From the NCBI RefSeq assembly GCF_039535785.1, contig NZ_BAAAXV010000009.1, forward strand, positions 2,046,001-2,110,000: 64,000 nt of DNA, given 5' to 3'. The position numbers were made by a program, and so were the translations under genes. The stretch is from Nonomuraea helvata. Lineage in GTDB: Bacteria; Actinomycetota; Actinomycetes; Streptosporangiales; Streptosporangiaceae. Positions 7,982 to 16,318 of the stretch are shown here, in pieces (within the stretch, counting starts at the first letter, position 1; every line of letters starts with the position of its first letter). Below the pieces are notes generated by a model. That model had not been told where the DNA came from, searched no databases, and saw only the letters and a list, made by a program, of their open reading frames with translations.

Positions 7982-9156
7982 CGGCTCCCCTGCGGGCGAT
8001 CTTCGGCCCGGAGCGGCCGCCACACACGACGGCGCGTCCCGGCGATTCCGGGGCGCGCCGGAGGATCCCGTTGGTGATGTGGGCAGCCGTCGCCTGGCTG
8101 GTGTTCGTGGGGCTGCACCGAGCCCTGTCCGGCCGGGTGTGGTGGTGGCAGCTCCCCGAGCTCGTCCCGCCGCTGGCGTTCGCGGCCGTTCCCGTCCTGC
8201 TGCTCGCGGCGGCTCTGGCGGCTCGCCGCAGGCGCGGGACGGCCGTCGTGGTGGCGCTGGCGTCATTGACGCTGGGCGGAGGCGTGAGCGGGATCAACCT
8301 CGCCTCGCTGTGGCACCACGCCGCCCCGGCCCCGCCGGACGCGATCAGGGTGTTCTCCTGGAACACCTGGTACTGGGACCAGCGGGCGGAGGGCGGGGAG
8401 CCGATGCCCCCGCCCACCGGCACACCGCCGCGGGACGCCGCCGACTTCTACCGCTACCTACGGGCCCAGGACGCCGACGTGCTCCTGCTGCAGGAGTACG
8501 TCTACTTCAGCCCCGGCTCCCGCCCGATCCGCGTGAACGACCTCGACAGACTGCGCCGGGAGTTCCCCGGCTACCACATCGCCACGGCTAGCGAGATGGT
8601 GACGCTGTCGCGCTTTCCCATCGTTCTGGAGCGCGGCCTCGACCTGCGCCCGTGGGCGGAGGACGGCTCGGACACGCCCGTGCCGCCCGGCTCCGACTGG
8701 CCCGGCTTCTACACCGTGAAGACGCTCCGCACGGACCTGCGCGTCGGGAGCAGGACGTTGTCGTTCTACAACGCCCACATCAACTCGCCCGTCGACCCGT
8801 CCTCGACCGGCCTCGACCCGCGCCGCCTCACCCGGACGGAGCACGAGGCGCGCAAGGCCAACCTCCGCGCGCTCGCGGCCGACATCCAGGCGAACCCGCT
8901 GCCGGCCGTCCTGGCCGGTGACTTCAACGCCTCGCCGGCGATGGGCATCCTGCGCCTGTTGCCGGAGCGGATGGCCGACGCCACTCCGGCGCTCGGGTCG
9001 CTCTACCCGGCCACCTGGGACGACCGGTGGCCCTGGTGGCGGATCGACTGGGCGTTCACGACCCCGGAGATAACCGTCCACGATTACCGGCTGGTCCGCT
9101 CTGACGGCCTGTCGGACCACAGCGGGCAGCGACTGGTCATCTCGCTGAGCCGGTGA
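7978..9156 (+). CDS. Membrane-anchored EEP-family protein, paralogue of the one at 3.5-4.7 kb
   Basis: 392 residues from the GTG that overlaps the preceding stop. Hydrophobic segments lie at about 30-110. The EEP domain then has FSWNTWYWDQ, LAGDFNASPAMG and GLSDHSGQ. Long stretches match its paralogue (LRREFPGYH, TLSRFPIV, RGLDLRPW), so both halves of the cluster carry the same enzyme pairing: glycosyltransferase plus EEP phosphodiesterase. It is probably extracytoplasmic with a divalent-metal active site. The substrate is unknown. The last 20 bases overlap the convergent SARP gene. Confidence 0.85.
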   Translation: MTAPLRAIFGPERPPHTTARPGDSGARRRIPLVMWAAVAWLVFVGLHRALSGRVWWWQLPELVPPLAFAAVPVLLLAAALAARRRRGTAVVVALASLTLGGGVSGINLASLWHHAAPAPPDAIRVFSWNTWYWDQRAEGGEPMPPPTGTPPRDAADFYRYLRAQDADVLLLQEYVYFSPGSRPIRVNDLDRLRREFPGYHIATASEMVTLSRFPIVLERGLDLRPWAEDGSDTPVPPGSDWPGFYTVKTLRTDLRVGSRTLSFYNAHINSPVDPSSTGLDPRRLTRTEHEARKANLRALAADIQANPLPAVLAGDFNASPAMGILRLLPERMADATPALGSLYPATWDDRWPWWRIDWAFTTPEITVHDYRLVRSDGLSDHSGQRLVISLSR

Positions 9157-9925
9157 CCTGGGCGTACAGCAGCTCACGCGCGCCGGCCCGCCTCAGCGGC
9201 TCCCTGTTGCCGTCCAGGATCCTGAGATGCAGCGCACGCAACTCAGGACCCGGCTCGATGCCGAGGTGGTCGGCGAGGTACCCACGCAGGTGGGCGTAGA
9301 GGGCCACCGCCTCCGCCGTGCGTCCGAGTGCGCACAGGCCGCGCATCAGCACGCTCGCCAGCGGCTCCGCGAGCGGGTGACGCGGCACCAGCGGGGTGAG
9401 CTCGGTGACCACCATGTCGGGGCGGCCCAGGCGCATCTGCGCCTGGGCCCAGGTGACGACGGCGCCGACGAACTGCTGCTCGATGCTGTACCGCATGCGG
9501 GCGGCCCAGTCTCCCGGGATGCCGGTGAGCGGCGCGCCGTGCCACAGCTCCATCGCCTCGGACAGCAGCCGGGTACGGGCGGGGTCGTCGCAGGCGCGGC
9601 TCTGCGCCTGCTTGGCCAGCCGGCGTAACCGGTAGGCGTCCACCCGCTCGGGTTCGACCTCGAGCACGTAACCGCCGCCACGGCGCTCTATGGAGACCCC
9701 GGTCACGGTCAGCGCCTGCCGCAGGCGGGCGATGTGGGCGTACAGCGAGTCGGTCGCCCGGTCCGGCGGATCGTCCCAGACACGCTCGAGCAGCGTGCGT
9801 AGTGACACGGGGCGGTCGGCGTCGATCGCCAGGGCGGCCAGCACCGCGCGTCGCTGGGGTGGTCCCAGGGGTACGTAGCGGTCACCGAAGGTCACCTCGA
9901 CCGGTCCCAGTAAGCGGACGTCCAT
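9137..9925 (-). CDS. SARP-family transcriptional activator
   Basis: 262 residues: an OmpR-like winged helix (about 1-90, MDVRLLGPVEV then GPPQRRAVLAALA) followed by a complete BTAD domain (about 95-245, ending DHLGIEPGPELRALH). GGAAGGAAGG stands before the ATG. SARPs activate secondary-metabolite or surface-polymer clusters by binding heptamer direct repeats near -35. It sits between the glycosyltransferase cluster and the prenyltransferase operon, so either may be its target. Confidence 0.93.
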   Translation of the reverse strand: MDVRLLGPVEVTFGDRYVPLGPPQRRAVLAALAIDADRPVSLRTLLERVWDDPPDRATDSLYAHIARLRQALTVTGVSIERRGGGYVLEVEPERVDAYRLRRLAKQAQSRACDDPARTRLLSEAMELWHGAPLTGIPGDWAARMRYSIEQQFVGAVVTWAQAQMRLGRPDMVVTELTPLVPRHPLAEPLASVLMRGLCALGRTAEAVALYAHLRGYLADHLGIEPGPELRALHLRILDGNREPLRRAGARELLYAQVTGSAR

Positions 9926-9946
9926 CGCCTTCCTTCCGTATCGTTC

Positions 9947-10930
9947 TCACAACGTGACAGCGGCCGCCAGGGACGGGTGGTGGACGAGCACGAGCGTCAC
10001 ACCCAGGGTGGCGGCCCACAACATGGAGTTCGCGACCATGACGCGGTCGCGCAGCAGGATGCGGACCGGGTCGTCGCCCTCGTTCTCCACCAGCTGGATC
10101 TGCAGGTACCGGAAGAGGGCGAAGAGCGCGAACGGAGTGGACAGCATCATCGCCGTCTGCCCGTGCTGAGGGCCGAACGGCCCTTCGTCACGCAGGTACA
10201 TCAGGCCCGCGACCAGGGCGAGCACGGAGGCGATCTGCAGCAGCCAGTTCGTCAGCTCCATCGAGTAGCCGCGGAGCGCGGGCCGGTGGACGGCCCCGGT
10301 CTCCAGCAGTTCCCTGCGACGCTTGCCGAGGAGCAGCAGCAGGGACATCGAGAACACCGTGATCAGCAGCCAGGCGGGCACCTGGCCTCCGGTCACCTCA
10401 TATCCCTGCACGACGCGCAGGACGAAGCCGGCCGCCACCGTGCCCACGTCGACCAGCGGGATGTGCTTGAGGAAGCGGCTGTAGGCGACGTTGAGCGCGA
10501 GGTACACCAGTACCGGCCAGTACGACGCCGGCCCCCGGGCGACGATGGCCGCGAGCACCGCCAGCAGGACCGCGCAGCAGACGCTCGCGGTCACCACTCC
10601 CACCCGGCCGGCCGCGATGGGGCGGTTGCGCTTGACGGGATGGTGGCGGTCGCGGTGCCGGTCCACGATGTCGTTGCCGATGTAGACGGCGGCGGAGGCG
10701 ACCATGAACGCCACCGTGGCCGAGATGATGCCCACCACCTCGGTCAGGCTGTAGGAGGGGGCGCCGATGAGTGCCACGGGCACGAGAAGGATCGCCTTGG
10801 CCGTGTGGGACGGGCGGATCAGGCCGGCGAGGTCCGCGATCAGGCGCGTCCGGGTCTCCACGGCCAGGTCCGGCGCCGTTTCCGGACGCTGCGGGCTTTC
10901 TGGGACGTCTGCCGATTCGGCGAGGTGCAT
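9947..10930 (-). CDS. UbiA-family prenyltransferase, decaprenyl-phosphate phosphoribosyltransferase-like
   Basis: 327 residues with about eight or nine membrane segments. The first Asp-rich motif is NDIVDRHRDRHHP followed by KRNRPIAAG, the form seen in the mycobacterial DPPR synthase group rather than in quinone prenyltransferases. The second motif is in AYSRFLKHIPLVDV. It would transfer a phosphoribosyl or similar group to polyprenyl phosphate at the membrane. The epimerase gene lies 16 bases upstream in the same operon, which recalls the DPPR to DPA (arabinose donor) route, though that route needs a different epimerase pair. The exact product is unproven. Confidence 0.8.
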   Translation of the reverse strand: MHLAESADVPESPQRPETAPDLAVETRTRLIADLAGLIRPSHTAKAILLVPVALIGAPSYSLTEVVGIISATVAFMVASAAVYIGNDIVDRHRDRHHPVKRNRPIAAGRVGVVTASVCCAVLLAVLAAIVARGPASYWPVLVYLALNVAYSRFLKHIPLVDVGTVAAGFVLRVVQGYEVTGGQVPAWLLITVFSMSLLLLLGKRRRELLETGAVHRPALRGYSMELTNWLLQIASVLALVAGLMYLRDEGPFGPQHGQTAMMLSTPFALFALFRYLQIQLVENEGDDPVRILLRDRVMVANSMLWAATLGVTLVLVHHPSLAAAVTL

Positions 10931-10946
10931 GCTTTACCCCGATAGC

Positions 10947-11987
10947 TCAGAAGAAGACCTTCGCCAGCGACAGCGCACCCTGCCGCCACGCGTCGCGGCT
11001 CGTCTGGCCGGCGCCGCGCGGTGAGCCGGCCGCGCGGTTCTCCCGCCACCATGCGTACGTGCGCAGGATCGCGTCCTTGTTGGACAGCCGCGGACGGAAG
11101 CCGAGCCGGTCGCGGGCCTTGTCGATGCTGACGTAGGAGTCGTCGAGCAGCTTGCGCGCCAGCCGCCCGTACACCGGGGACAGCCGGGTGCGCTCCAGCA
11201 GCCGGAGCCCGGTCAGGGCCGGGCCGGCGGGCAGCGAGACGACCCGCTTGCCATGGCCGGCCGCGTCGAGCACCGCCTGGAAGTCCTCGCGCAGCGTGCC
11301 GAACTCGGCGGCCGCCAGGTTGTAGGTGTCGTTCGCGACGTCCGCCGGCGCGTCGAGTACGCCGACCACGGCGTCCACCAGGTCCTCGATCGCGAACATC
11401 TGGATGCGCTTGTCCCCGCGCCCGAGCACCGGGAAGTTGCGGCCCTCCTCGGCCCACTCGAAGAGCATCGCGAACAGCCCCATGCGGCCCGGTCCGAGGA
11501 AGGTCTTGGGACGCAGGATGGGCACGCACATGCCGCCGGCCCGGTACTCCTCGGCCAGCTCCTCCGCCCTGGCCTTGGCCCTGGTGTAGGGGTCGACCGG
11601 CTCGCGCGGATGGTCCTCCGGCGTGGGCACGAGCTTCGGCAGGCCGTACACGGCGGTGGAGGAGATGTGGACCACCCGCTCCACGCCGGCCAGGCGCCCG
11701 GCCTCCAGGACGGTGCGGGTGCCCCCGACGATCAGGTCGTGGATCTGCTCCGCGGGGTAGCTCGGCAGCGCGCCGGCGCAGTGGACGACCGCGGCCGCCC
11801 CGGTCATGGCCTCGGTCATCAGCGTCAGGTCGCGCACGTCGCCGACCCGGTGCCGCGCCGCCAGCAGCGGGTCGGCCTGCGGGCGCAGGTCCACCCCGAG
11901 CACGTCGTGGCCGTCGAGCACGAGCCGGCGGGCCAGGTTGCCGCCGAGCATCCCGGCGCTGCCGGTGACTACGATCCGGTGGTCCAT
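10947..11987 (-). CDS. NAD-dependent epimerase/dehydratase (extended SDR)
   Basis: 346 residues from the ATG at 11987, which overlaps the end of the aminotransferase gene by 19 bases. An N-terminal Rossmann motif GSAGMLGGNL is followed by D30-region acidic NAD selectivity (VLGVDLRP), SSTAVYG, and catalytic YTRAK. The C-terminal half has the substrate-binding helices of sugar-nucleotide epimerases and 3-beta-HSD-like enzymes. Lying between a PLP aminotransferase and a UbiA enzyme, it likely acts on a sugar or polyol intermediate. The substrate is not identifiable. Confidence 0.88.
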   Translation of the reverse strand: MDHRIVVTGSAGMLGGNLARRLVLDGHDVLGVDLRPQADPLLAARHRVGDVRDLTLMTEAMTGAAAVVHCAGALPSYPAEQIHDLIVGGTRTVLEAGRLAGVERVVHISSTAVYGLPKLVPTPEDHPREPVDPYTRAKARAEELAEEYRAGGMCVPILRPKTFLGPGRMGLFAMLFEWAEEGRNFPVLGRGDKRIQMFAIEDLVDAVVGVLDAPADVANDTYNLAAAEFGTLREDFQAVLDAAGHGKRVVSLPAGPALTGLRLLERTRLSPVYGRLARKLLDDSYVSIDKARDRLGFRPRLSNKDAILRTYAWWRENRAAGSPRGAGQTSRDAWRQGALSLAKVFF

Positions 11988-13402
11988 CGCGACCCCACCT
12001 TCTCTCGTACGAACCGGCCGAGCAGCCGCGGCAGGCCCTTGGCCAGCGTCTTGTCGAGGCTGTCCAGGAAGTACTCGACGTCCTCGGGCTCGATGGCGAG
12101 GGTCGGCGCGACGACGAGCGGGTTGTCGGCGTTCGGGCTGTAGTAGGAGACGATCCCGTGTTCGCGGTAGAGCTCGGCGATGACCGAGAGCGTGATCAGC
12201 TTGGTGCGGAACTGCGTGTCGCCGGAGAAGCCGGGCGCGAGCTTGGCGGCCAGGTCGAGCACCTTGGGGCCGCCGACGAGGAACACGCCCCACAACGCGC
12301 CCACCCCGCTCACCCGTCCGACCACGTCGGGGTAGCGCTTCTGGATGTTCTCCAGGCCGGGCCGCAGGATGCGCTCGATCTGCCGCGCCCGCGCGGGGTA
12401 GTCGTCCTCGACGACGATGTTGACGGCCTCGATGGCGGTGACGGTCTCCTCGCCGAACCCGTAATAGGTGGTGCTGTGCAGGATGACGTCGGAGAGCCGG
12501 TCGTACGCCTTGCGGAAGACGGGCTCGCGGGCCGTGTAGCCGGCGATCGACGCCTTGCCGCCGCCGAGTGACTTGGAGTACACGAGGAGGTCGGGCAGCA
12601 GGTCGGGGTAGCGCATGAAGTAGAAGAGGCTGCCCGTCTTGCCCCATCCCGTGTAGACCTCGTCGAAGATCAGCATGATGTCGTTGGCGTCGCAGAGCCG
12701 GCGCAGCTCGTACAGGTCGGCCTCCGACCAGCAGCGCATGCTCGACGCGCTGAACGGCTCCGCCATGATCGCGTAGACGTCGCACTTCCCGTCGGGGGTG
12801 CGCGCGTTCTCGACGGCCTGGCGAACGGCCGCGACGTCGGCGTAGGGGTACACGACGATGCCGGGAAGGCCGGGGAAGCGGAAGGAGTTCTCGGTCGACC
12901 CGGTCAGGCTCCCCGCGCCCAGGGTCTTGCCGTGGAAGCTGATGTCGGAGCGCAGGATGGTGTTGCGGCGGCCCTCATGGTACTTGTACGCCATCTTGAC
13001 GGCGCCCTCGTTCGCCTCCGCCCCCGAATTCGGGAAGTAGGAGATGTTCAGGTCGCCCGGCAGCAGCTCGGCGATGTTGTGGCTGAGGGCGGCCACGTAC
13101 GGCGAGAAGAAGGCCTTGTGCACCTCCATGCGCCGCCGCTCGGCGAAGCGGCGCCGAGCCTCCAGGATGCGGGGGTGGTTGTGGCCGTGGTTGAGCACGC
13201 CGACCCCGCCGGTGACGTCGAGGACCTTGCGGCCGTCGCGCGTCCGGATCCAGGCGCCCTCGGCGTACTCGACGAGTTCGCGGCCGAAACCGAAAGAGGT
13301 CATGAGATTGACCTGACTGCGGCTGACATACCTTCTGTACAGGTCTTGGACCTGTTTCACAGTGAAACTTTCACACTCGTCGATGCCGATCAGCTCAGAC
13401 AC
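11969..13402 (-). CDS. Class III PLP-dependent aminotransferase
   Basis: 477 residues from the GTG at 13402 (VSELIGIDECESF); a longer frame upstream looks non-coding. Family motifs: GGVGVLNHGHNHP, the PLP phosphate loop NSGAEANEGAVK, IFDEVYTGWGKTG for the cofactor aspartate, and the Schiff-base lysine in VYSKSLGGGK. It is the first gene of an operon with the epimerase and the UbiA enzyme. Class III enzymes use omega-amino acids or amino sugars. Neither donor nor acceptor can be read from the sequence. Confidence 0.9.
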   Translation of the reverse strand: MSELIGIDECESFTVKQVQDLYRRYVSRSQVNLMTSFGFGRELVEYAEGAWIRTRDGRKVLDVTGGVGVLNHGHNHPRILEARRRFAERRRMEVHKAFFSPYVAALSHNIAELLPGDLNISYFPNSGAEANEGAVKMAYKYHEGRRNTILRSDISFHGKTLGAGSLTGSTENSFRFPGLPGIVVYPYADVAAVRQAVENARTPDGKCDVYAIMAEPFSASSMRCWSEADLYELRRLCDANDIMLIFDEVYTGWGKTGSLFYFMRYPDLLPDLLVYSKSLGGGKASIAGYTAREPVFRKAYDRLSDVILHSTTYYGFGEETVTAIEAVNIVVEDDYPARARQIERILRPGLENIQKRYPDVVGRVSGVGALWGVFLVGGPKVLDLAAKLAPGFSGDTQFRTKLITLSVIAELYREHGIVSYYSPNADNPLVVAPTLAIEPEDVEYFLDSLDKTLAKGLPRLLGRFVREKVGSRWTTGS

Positions 13403-13659
13403 GTCCGCCCATCCCTTACGTGTTCGTATGAATTGCGCGGGTGGGGGCCTTCTCCCGGATGGTGAGAAAGGAGACACATGTCGTCGATATTGTCGAATGT
13501 GGCTATACCTCGCACCATACAAAGCTGTGTAGGTCGACGGTGGGACGTGCGACGGAGGAGAAGAAAAAAGCGGTCGGAACGCGGCACGCGAAGGATTACC
13601 AGTAAGATCTCACGGTAAATGCGGATGATTTCCCGTGTTTGGCGGGTGGCTCGCCGGTT
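13403..13659. promoter_or_regulatory. Upstream region of the aminotransferase-epimerase-UbiA operon
   Basis: 257 bases between the AfsR-like gene and the aminotransferase start, with lower GC than its surroundings (notably 13490-13620). It should hold the operon promoter. I could not pick out a reliable SARP heptamer repeat or a -10/-35 pair. Confidence 0.4.
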
Positions 13660-15504
13660 TCAGCCGCTCGCGGTCGCGCAGCCGGCCGCGCCGGGAATCG
13701 TCCGCCGTACGGCCTGCGCCTGGTCCTCCTCGGTGCCCTCCTCCCGGGCCCGCTCGCGGGCGAACAGACGGAGCAGGTCGTGCATGCGGTACCTGTCATG
13801 GTCGCCTGCCTCCAGGAGCTGGGCGTCGGTCAGGCGGTCCAGCAGGTCGGCGGTGCGCGACTCGGGACGGTCGCCCAGGGCCGCGGCCGCCGCGACGCTG
13901 ATGGCGGCGTCGCCGTGCAGGCTGAGCAGCCGGAACATCCGGGAGGACTCGGCGTCCAGGCTCCGGTAGCTCATCATGAAGCACGCCCGTACGGCCTGGT
14001 CGTCGGCCTGGAGCTCGGACAGGCGGCGGTCCTCGACCGCCAGACGGTCGGCCAGGGCGCGCAGCGACAGTCCCGGCCGGGCGATCAGCCGGGCGCCGGC
14101 GATCCTGATCGCGAGCGGCAGGCCACCGCACAACCGTACGATCGCCCGTGCCGCCAGCCGGTCGGCGGCGGCACGCTCGTCCCCGATCAGCCGGTCGAGC
14201 AGCGCGGAGGTCTCCTCCTCGGCCATGACGCCGAGGCGGAAGTGCGACACGGCGTCCAGCGAGGTGAGCATCCTCCGCGTGGTGACCAGCACGCGGCAGG
14301 TGGGACTCGCGGGCAGGAGGGGGCGCACCTGCGCGGCGTCGCGGGCGTTGTCGAGCAGGAGCAGCAGGTGCCTGCCGTTGGTCAGCGAGCGGAACCGTGC
14401 CGCCGCCTCGTCCACGTCGAGCCGCCCGGCCGTGTCGTCGCCGAGGGAGCGCAGCAGGCGGGCCAGGACATCGGCCGGTTCGAGCGGCGCGACGTCGGGT
14501 GTGGACCCGTGCAGGTCCACGTAGAGCCGCCCGTCCGGGAACCGGTGCGCGACCTGGTGGGCGACGTGCACGGCCAGCGCGGACTTGCCGACCCCCGCCG
14601 CCCCCGTGATCGCCGAGATGGCGGTCGCGCGCGGGCCCGCTGAGGTCAGCGCCGCTTGCAGGCGCGCGATCTCGGCGGCCCGGCCGGTGAAGGTGGAGGA
14701 GTCCATGGGCAGCTCGGCCGGGGCGAAGGCCCTCCGGACGGCGCGCGCCCGTGGTGGCGCCAGAGTGGAGTCGTCGGCGAGGATCCGCTGGTGCATGCGG
14801 TTCAGGTCCGGGCCGGGGTCGATGCCGAGCTCGGCGGCCAGCGTCGTCCGCGCGCCCTGATAGACGGCCAGCGCGTCGGCCCGGTGGCCGGAGCGGTACA
14901 GAGCCAGCATGAGCTGCGCGAGGAGCCGCTCGTTCAGCGGGTCCCTGCGGGTCAGCGCCTCCAGGTCGGCGAGCATCTCGCGGTGCTGGCCGAGCGCCAG
15001 CCGCGCCTCCAGCGAGGCGTTCACGACGGTCGCCTTCAGCCGCTCCAGCCGCGCCGCCTCGCCGCGCAGCGGCGCCGGCAGGGGCAGCCCTTCCAGGACG
15101 GACTCGGCGCGCCACAGGCCGAGGGCCCGGGTCAGCCGTTCGAGCGCGACGTCGTGGCGTCCCTCGGACAGCGCCTGCTGGCCCTGCGCGGCGAGGTCCT
15201 CGAACAACGTGACGTCGATCTCGCCGGGCGCGACACGCAGCACGTACCCGTTGGAGCCCGCCTCGATGCGGGACGGGACGCCGAGCACCTTACGCAGTGC
15301 GGAGATGTAGGTGTAGAGGTTCGACTCCGCGGTGGCGGGCGCCCGTTCGCCCCACAGCCAGTCGAGCATCCGTTGGCTCGGGATCGCCTTGCCCGTGTTG
15401 AGCAGCAGGGCGGCCAGCAGCACCCGCTGTTTTCGTCGTCCGAGCGCGATCGGCTTCCCATGAGAGGTACGGACCTCGATCGGCCCGAGGATCTTGAAAT
15501 GCAT
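13660..15504 (-). CDS. AfsR/DnrI-type regulator: winged helix, BTAD and NB-ARC ATPase
   Basis: 614 residues. The winged helix (about 1-95, ILGPIEVRTSHG then GRRKQRVLLAALLLN) and BTAD (about 98-245, LAAELGIDPGPDLNRMH) are followed by a STAND-type NTPase. Walker A is GAAGVGKSALAV, Walker B LLLLLDNARD, and GLPLAIRIAG matches the NB-ARC GLPL motif. AfsR itself adds a TPR region; this protein stops after the helical NTPase lid, near 600 residues. It is probably a cytoplasmic activator of the flanking operon or of the divergent RiPP cluster. Confidence 0.92.
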   Translation of the reverse strand: MHFKILGPIEVRTSHGKPIALGRRKQRVLLAALLLNTGKAIPSQRMLDWLWGERAPATAESNLYTYISALRKVLGVPSRIEAGSNGYVLRVAPGEIDVTLFEDLAAQGQQALSEGRHDVALERLTRALGLWRAESVLEGLPLPAPLRGEAARLERLKATVVNASLEARLALGQHREMLADLEALTRRDPLNERLLAQLMLALYRSGHRADALAVYQGARTTLAAELGIDPGPDLNRMHQRILADDSTLAPPRARAVRRAFAPAELPMDSSTFTGRAAEIARLQAALTSAGPRATAISAITGAAGVGKSALAVHVAHQVAHRFPDGRLYVDLHGSTPDVAPLEPADVLARLLRSLGDDTAGRLDVDEAAARFRSLTNGRHLLLLLDNARDAAQVRPLLPASPTCRVLVTTRRMLTSLDAVSHFRLGVMAEEETSALLDRLIGDERAAADRLAARAIVRLCGGLPLAIRIAGARLIARPGLSLRALADRLAVEDRRLSELQADDQAVRACFMMSYRSLDAESSRMFRLLSLHGDAAISVAAAAALGDRPESRTADLLDRLTDAQLLEAGDHDRYRMHDLLRLFARERAREEGTEEDQAQAVRRTIPGAAGCATASG

Positions 15505-16086
15505 GCGACACCCCTGTAGTGCCCGGCGTTCACCAAACAGGAACCGTACAAATGCACATGGATCTAGATTGCCGCCAATGATCGGCGGAAGCGACCTTCA
15601 GGCGGTACTCACTTCAAAGGAATAAGAAGATTACGCGCGTCTCAAATGCCAGCTCCCGCCACTCAGTGGGAGATGGCGCCGGGCACCGGAAATTCCGGCT
15701 TTCCGCATCGATATGGGCGGCATGAAACGATCTTAAGTCAAGGAATCAATGGCGGCGCGAGCAGGTCCGTATCCCGTCAGTTGGGGCGTGATTCACCCCG
15801 CGGACCTCGAACGGTCAGACTTCTCGGCGTCACGGCCCATTCTCGTCCGGTAAGGCGTCTTGCTCGGTCCTGTCATCACCGCAATGACTGTTGGACTCGC
15901 ACCGGAGAATGCGCCTGCTCCATCGTTCCGCGTCACCGTCCCGCTACCGTGCGGCGCCGGAGCAGCCGTACCAGTCGCCTACAAGTGATTTCCAAATGGC
16001 CGGTGGTGAGCTTCAGCCGCGAGCCGACGACGTCTGTGCACGTCGCCACGGGGGCTCGCGCCTCATCGAAAGGGAGGGAACGAACA
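15505..16086. promoter_or_regulatory. 582-bp divergent intergenic region upstream of the RiPP precursor
   Basis: No gene is convincing here; a 200-codon open frame running through it into the precursor has poor coding character. It separates the AfsR-like gene from the precursor, so it should hold both promoters and any operator. A short inverted repeat (CCGCC, six bases, GGCGG) lies at about 15571-15587. A strong ribosome site (AAAGGGAGGGAA) just precedes the precursor GTG. Confidence 0.5.
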
Positions 16087-16248
16087 GTGGACAAGAAGAT
16101 CGTTCGTCTGGACGACCTGAGCGAAGAGCTGCCGGCGATCGACGAGATCGACCTCGGCCTCGTCACCGGTGGCCAGCGGATGGAGCGCTGCTACCACACG
16201 GCCGGCGAGAACGGCCAGCCGTCCGACGGCTGGGTCTCGGACTACTAA
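16087..16248 (+). CDS. RiPP precursor peptide (putative ATP-grasp-modified)
   Basis: 53 residues from GTG 16087, supported by GGGAGG 8 bases upstream. An acidic leader (VRLDDLSEELPAIDE then IDLGLVTGG) ends in Gly-Gly, a usual cleavage point. The core starts at QRMERCYHTAGENG and ends QPSDGWVSDY. It has Thr/Ser hydroxyls and Glu/Asp side chains, the partners joined by ATP-grasp ligases in graspetides (omega-ester peptides). It also has a single Cys. An ATP-grasp gene and a PpiC-related gene follow directly. The class is inferred from neighbours; no crosslink can be read from sequence. Confidence 0.8.
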   Translation: MDKKIVRLDDLSEELPAIDEIDLGLVTGGQRMERCYHTAGENGQPSDGWVSDY

Positions 16249-16270
16249 GTCCTAAGGGCTCGTTCATGGA

Positions 16271-16306
16271 GCCGCGTGGGAGGGACGCGCTTCCCTCCCA
16301 CGCGGC
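16271..16306 (+). terminator. Strong hairpin between precursor and ATP-grasp gene (attenuator)
   Basis: A perfect 15-bp stem (GCCGCGTGGGAGGGA at 16271-16285 paired with 16292-16306) closes a 6-base loop, 23 bases after the precursor stop and 13 before the next start. There is no U-tract, so it may be a partial terminator or an mRNA-stabilising 3' end. Either would give more precursor transcript than enzyme transcript. Confidence 0.8.
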
Positions 16307-16318
16307 TGAGGGGGAGAG

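Noticed and set aside
15646..16248. 200-codon open frame covering the whole region before and including the RiPP precursor
   Set aside because: The first 147 codons have irregular composition and no motif, while a strong ribosome site stands just before the internal GTG that gives a normal 53-residue precursor.
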